A stretch of DNA of 64,000 bases from positions 248,001-312,000 of the forward strand of contig JADJMW010000001.1 in NCBI GenBank assembly GCA_016709385.1, written 5' to 3'. Shown here piece by piece: positions 62,566 through 64,000 of this stretch. Both the position numbers and the translations under genes were made by a program. The stretch is from Candidatus Rubrivivax defluviihabitans (GTDB lineage Bacteria; Pseudomonadota; Gammaproteobacteria; Burkholderiales; Burkholderiaceae_C). Numbering within the stretch: position 1 is the stretch's first letter; each line of letters starts with the position of its first letter. The notes below the pieces were generated by a model. It searched no databases. It saw only the letters and a program-made list of their open reading frames with translations, and was not told the origin of the DNA.

Positions 62566-63450
62566 ATGTCAGAACGCCACCCCATCATCGCCATCACCGG
62601 TTCCTCCGGCGCCGGCACGAGCAGCGTCACGCGCACCTTCGAGACCATCTTCCGCCGCGAGAATGTCAAGGCCGCGGTCATCGAGGGCGACAGCTTCCAC
62701 CGCTACGACCGCAAGGAAATGCGCGCCCGCCAGGCCGACGCCGAAGCCGCCGGCAACAAGCACTTCAGCCACTTCGGGGCCGAGAACAACCTCTTCCCCG
62801 AGCTCGAGAACCTGTTCCGCGACTACAGCGAAACCGGCACCGGCCAGCGTCGCAAGTACCTGCACGACCCGGTGGAGGCGGCGCCGTACAAGCAGGATCC
62901 CGGCACCTTCACGGCCTGGGAGCCGGTGCCCGAAGGCACCGACCTGCTGTTCTACGAAGGCCTGCACGGCGCGGTCATCACGCCCGAGGTCAACGTGGCG
63001 CGCTACCCCGACCTGCTGATCGGCGTGGTGCCGGTGATCAACCTGGAATGGATCCAGAAGCTGTGGCGCGACAAGCACGTTCGCGGCTATTCGGCCGAGG
63101 CGGTGACCGACACCATCCTGCGCCGCATGCCCGACTACGTGAACTACATCTGCCCGCAGTTCGCACACACGCACGTGAATTTCCAGCGCGTGCCCACGGT
63201 GGACACCAGCAACCCGTTCATCGCGCGCGAGATTCCTTCGGCCGACGAGAGCATGGTGGTGATCCGCTTCGCCAACCCCAAGGGCATCGACTTTCCCTAC
63301 CTGCTGTCGATGATCAATGATTCGTTCATGTCGCGCGCCAATACCGTGGTGGTGCCCGGCGGCAAGATGGAGATCGCCATGCAACTCATCTTCACGCCTT
63401 TTATCTGGCGAATGATGGAACGGCGCAAGCGCGCCCTGGGGGCCCTGTGA
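62566..63450 (+). CDS. cbbP: Phosphoribulokinase
   Basis: 294 residues, class I (proteobacterial) PRK. Phosphorylates ribulose-5-P to RuBP. P-loop [33 protein letters not shown] with the catalytic base Asp, [19 protein letters not shown], and [20 protein letters not shown]. The [13 protein letters not shown] middle and the C terminus [20 protein letters not shown] match PrkB. Follows cbbF by 12 nt; its stop overlaps the transketolase GTG. Confidence 0.96.
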   Translation: MSERHPIIAITGSSGAGTSSVTRTFETIFRRENVKAAVIEGDSFHRYDRKEMRARQADAEAAGNKHFSHFGAENNLFPELENLFRDYSETGTGQRRKYLHDPVEAAPYKQDPGTFTAWEPVPEGTDLLFYEGLHGAVITPEVNVARYPDLLIGVVPVINLEWIQKLWRDKHVRGYSAEAVTDTILRRMPDYVNYICPQFAHTHVNFQRVPTVDTSNPFIAREIPSADESMVVIRFANPKGIDFPYLLSMINDSFMSRANTVVVPGGKMEIAMQLIFTPFIWRMMERRKRALGAL

Positions 63451-64000
63451 GCACGGCCCGCGCTGTTTCGTCGCTGCCGACGCCCGCCGACGCGCTGCGC
63501 CTGCTCGCCGCCGACGCGGTGGAGCAGGCCAAGAGCGGCCACCCCGGCGCCCCCATGGGCATGGCCGAGATGGCCACCGTGCTGTGGACCAAGCATCTGC
63601 GCCACAACCCGGCCGATCCGCACTGGGCCGACCGCGACCGCTTCGTCCTTTCCAACGGTCATGCGTCGATGCTGCTGTACGCGCTGCTGCACCTGAGCGG
63701 CTACGACCTGCCGATCCAGGAGTTGAAGAACTTCCGCCAGCTGCACAGCAAGACGCCGGGCCACCCCGAGGTCGGCATCACGCCAGGCGTCGAAACCACC
63801 ACCGGCCCGCTCGGGCAGGGACTCGCCAATGCCGTGGGCATGGCGCTGGCCGAGAAGCTGCTGGCGGCCGAATTCAACCGCCCCGGCCACGGCGTGGTCG
63901 ACCACCGCACCTACGTCTTCCTGGGCGACGGCTGCCTGATGGAAGGCATCAGCCACGAGGTCTGCTCGCTGGCCGGCACGCTGCGCCTGTCCAAGCTGGT
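63447..64000 (+). CDS. cbbT: Transketolase, 3' end outside the window
   Basis: First 184 codons, open to the right edge. Starts at GTG 63447, overlapping the prkB stop (GTGA). Reads [79 protein letters not shown] and [20 protein letters not shown], all conserved in the thiamine-diphosphate-binding N domain (GDG motif). Transfers two-carbon units in the Calvin cycle. Seventh gene of the cbb operon. Confidence 0.95.
   Translation, partial: MSTARAVSSLPTPADALRLLAADAVEQAKSGHPGAPMGMAEMATVLWTKHLRHNPADPHWADRDRFVLSNGHASMLLYALLHLSGYDLPIQELKNFRQLHSKTPGHPEVGITPGVETTTGPLGQGLANAVGMALAEKLLAAEFNRPGHGVVDHRTYVFLGDGCLMEGISHEVCSLAGTLRLSKL

Overview
The window reads as chromosomal DNA of a very G+C-rich betaproteobacterium, most likely Burkholderiales of the Rubrivivax/Leptothrix/Ideonella type. 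The basis is the red-type (form IC) RuBisCO operon with cbbX and a divergent cbbR, an Entner-Doudoroff edd-eda pair, and family-level similarity throughout (placement is inference; no search was run). Genes are densely packed, often with 1-4 nt stop/start overlaps. No rRNA, tRNA, CRISPR array, insertion sequence or prophage was recognised, and no stretch over 300 nt lacks a gene.

Layout. 1-6.6 kb: 3' part of oligopeptidase B, then a leftward moxR - DUF58 - transglutaminase - mltB operon. 6.6-8.9 kb: a histone-deacetylase-like amidohydrolase and an MscS channel. 8.9-15.8 kb: a leftward, overlap-coupled operon of a Ca/Na exchanger and a group-2 Mrp/Pha Na+/H+ antiporter (AB fused, C, D, E, F, G), with subunit D frameshifted. 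16-19.8 kb: a PAS-HisKA-receiver protein lacking an ATPase domain, pdxH, a MobA-like nucleotidyltransferase and a ChaC-like cyclotransferase. 19.8-22.4 kb: edd-eda behind a good sigma-70 promoter with a HexR-like palindrome in its spacer. 22.4-25.1 kb: PaiB-like, GloA, GDT1 and metallo-hydrolase genes. 25.2-30.1 kb: a CoA-thioester aromatic hydroxylase/reductase fusion with enoyl-CoA hydratase, acyl-CoA dehydrogenase and a MarR regulator. 30.1-33.9 kb: tonB-exbB-exbD-exbD-TPR. 34.1-43 kb: miaA, a Bcr/CflA pump, an rRNA pseudouridine synthase, a Sel1 protein, ybeD-dat-dacC, an alpha/beta hydrolase, a thin ferredoxin, a VanZ protein and an internally deleted hemJ remnant preceded by a probable structured RNA with a terminator. 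43-50 kb: hemB, a CorA transporter, a hairpin/tandem-repeat patch, amiC-tsaE, queG, an AEC transporter and xerD.

50.3-64 kb is a carbon-metabolism block: glgC (glycogen), ppdK (pyruvate/PEP), a 739-residue tandem-duplicated phosphofructokinase that resembles the animal/fungal enzyme, then cbbR diverging from cbbL-cbbS-rpe-cbbX-fbp-prkB-tkt (the last runs off the window). CO2 fixation, glycogen storage and control of upper and lower glycolysis are therefore encoded side by side.

Most unusual: the eukaryote-type tandem PFK, the histidine-kinase-like protein without an ATPase domain, the collapsed HemJ reading frame with the structured RNA upstream of it, and the frameshift in mnhD.
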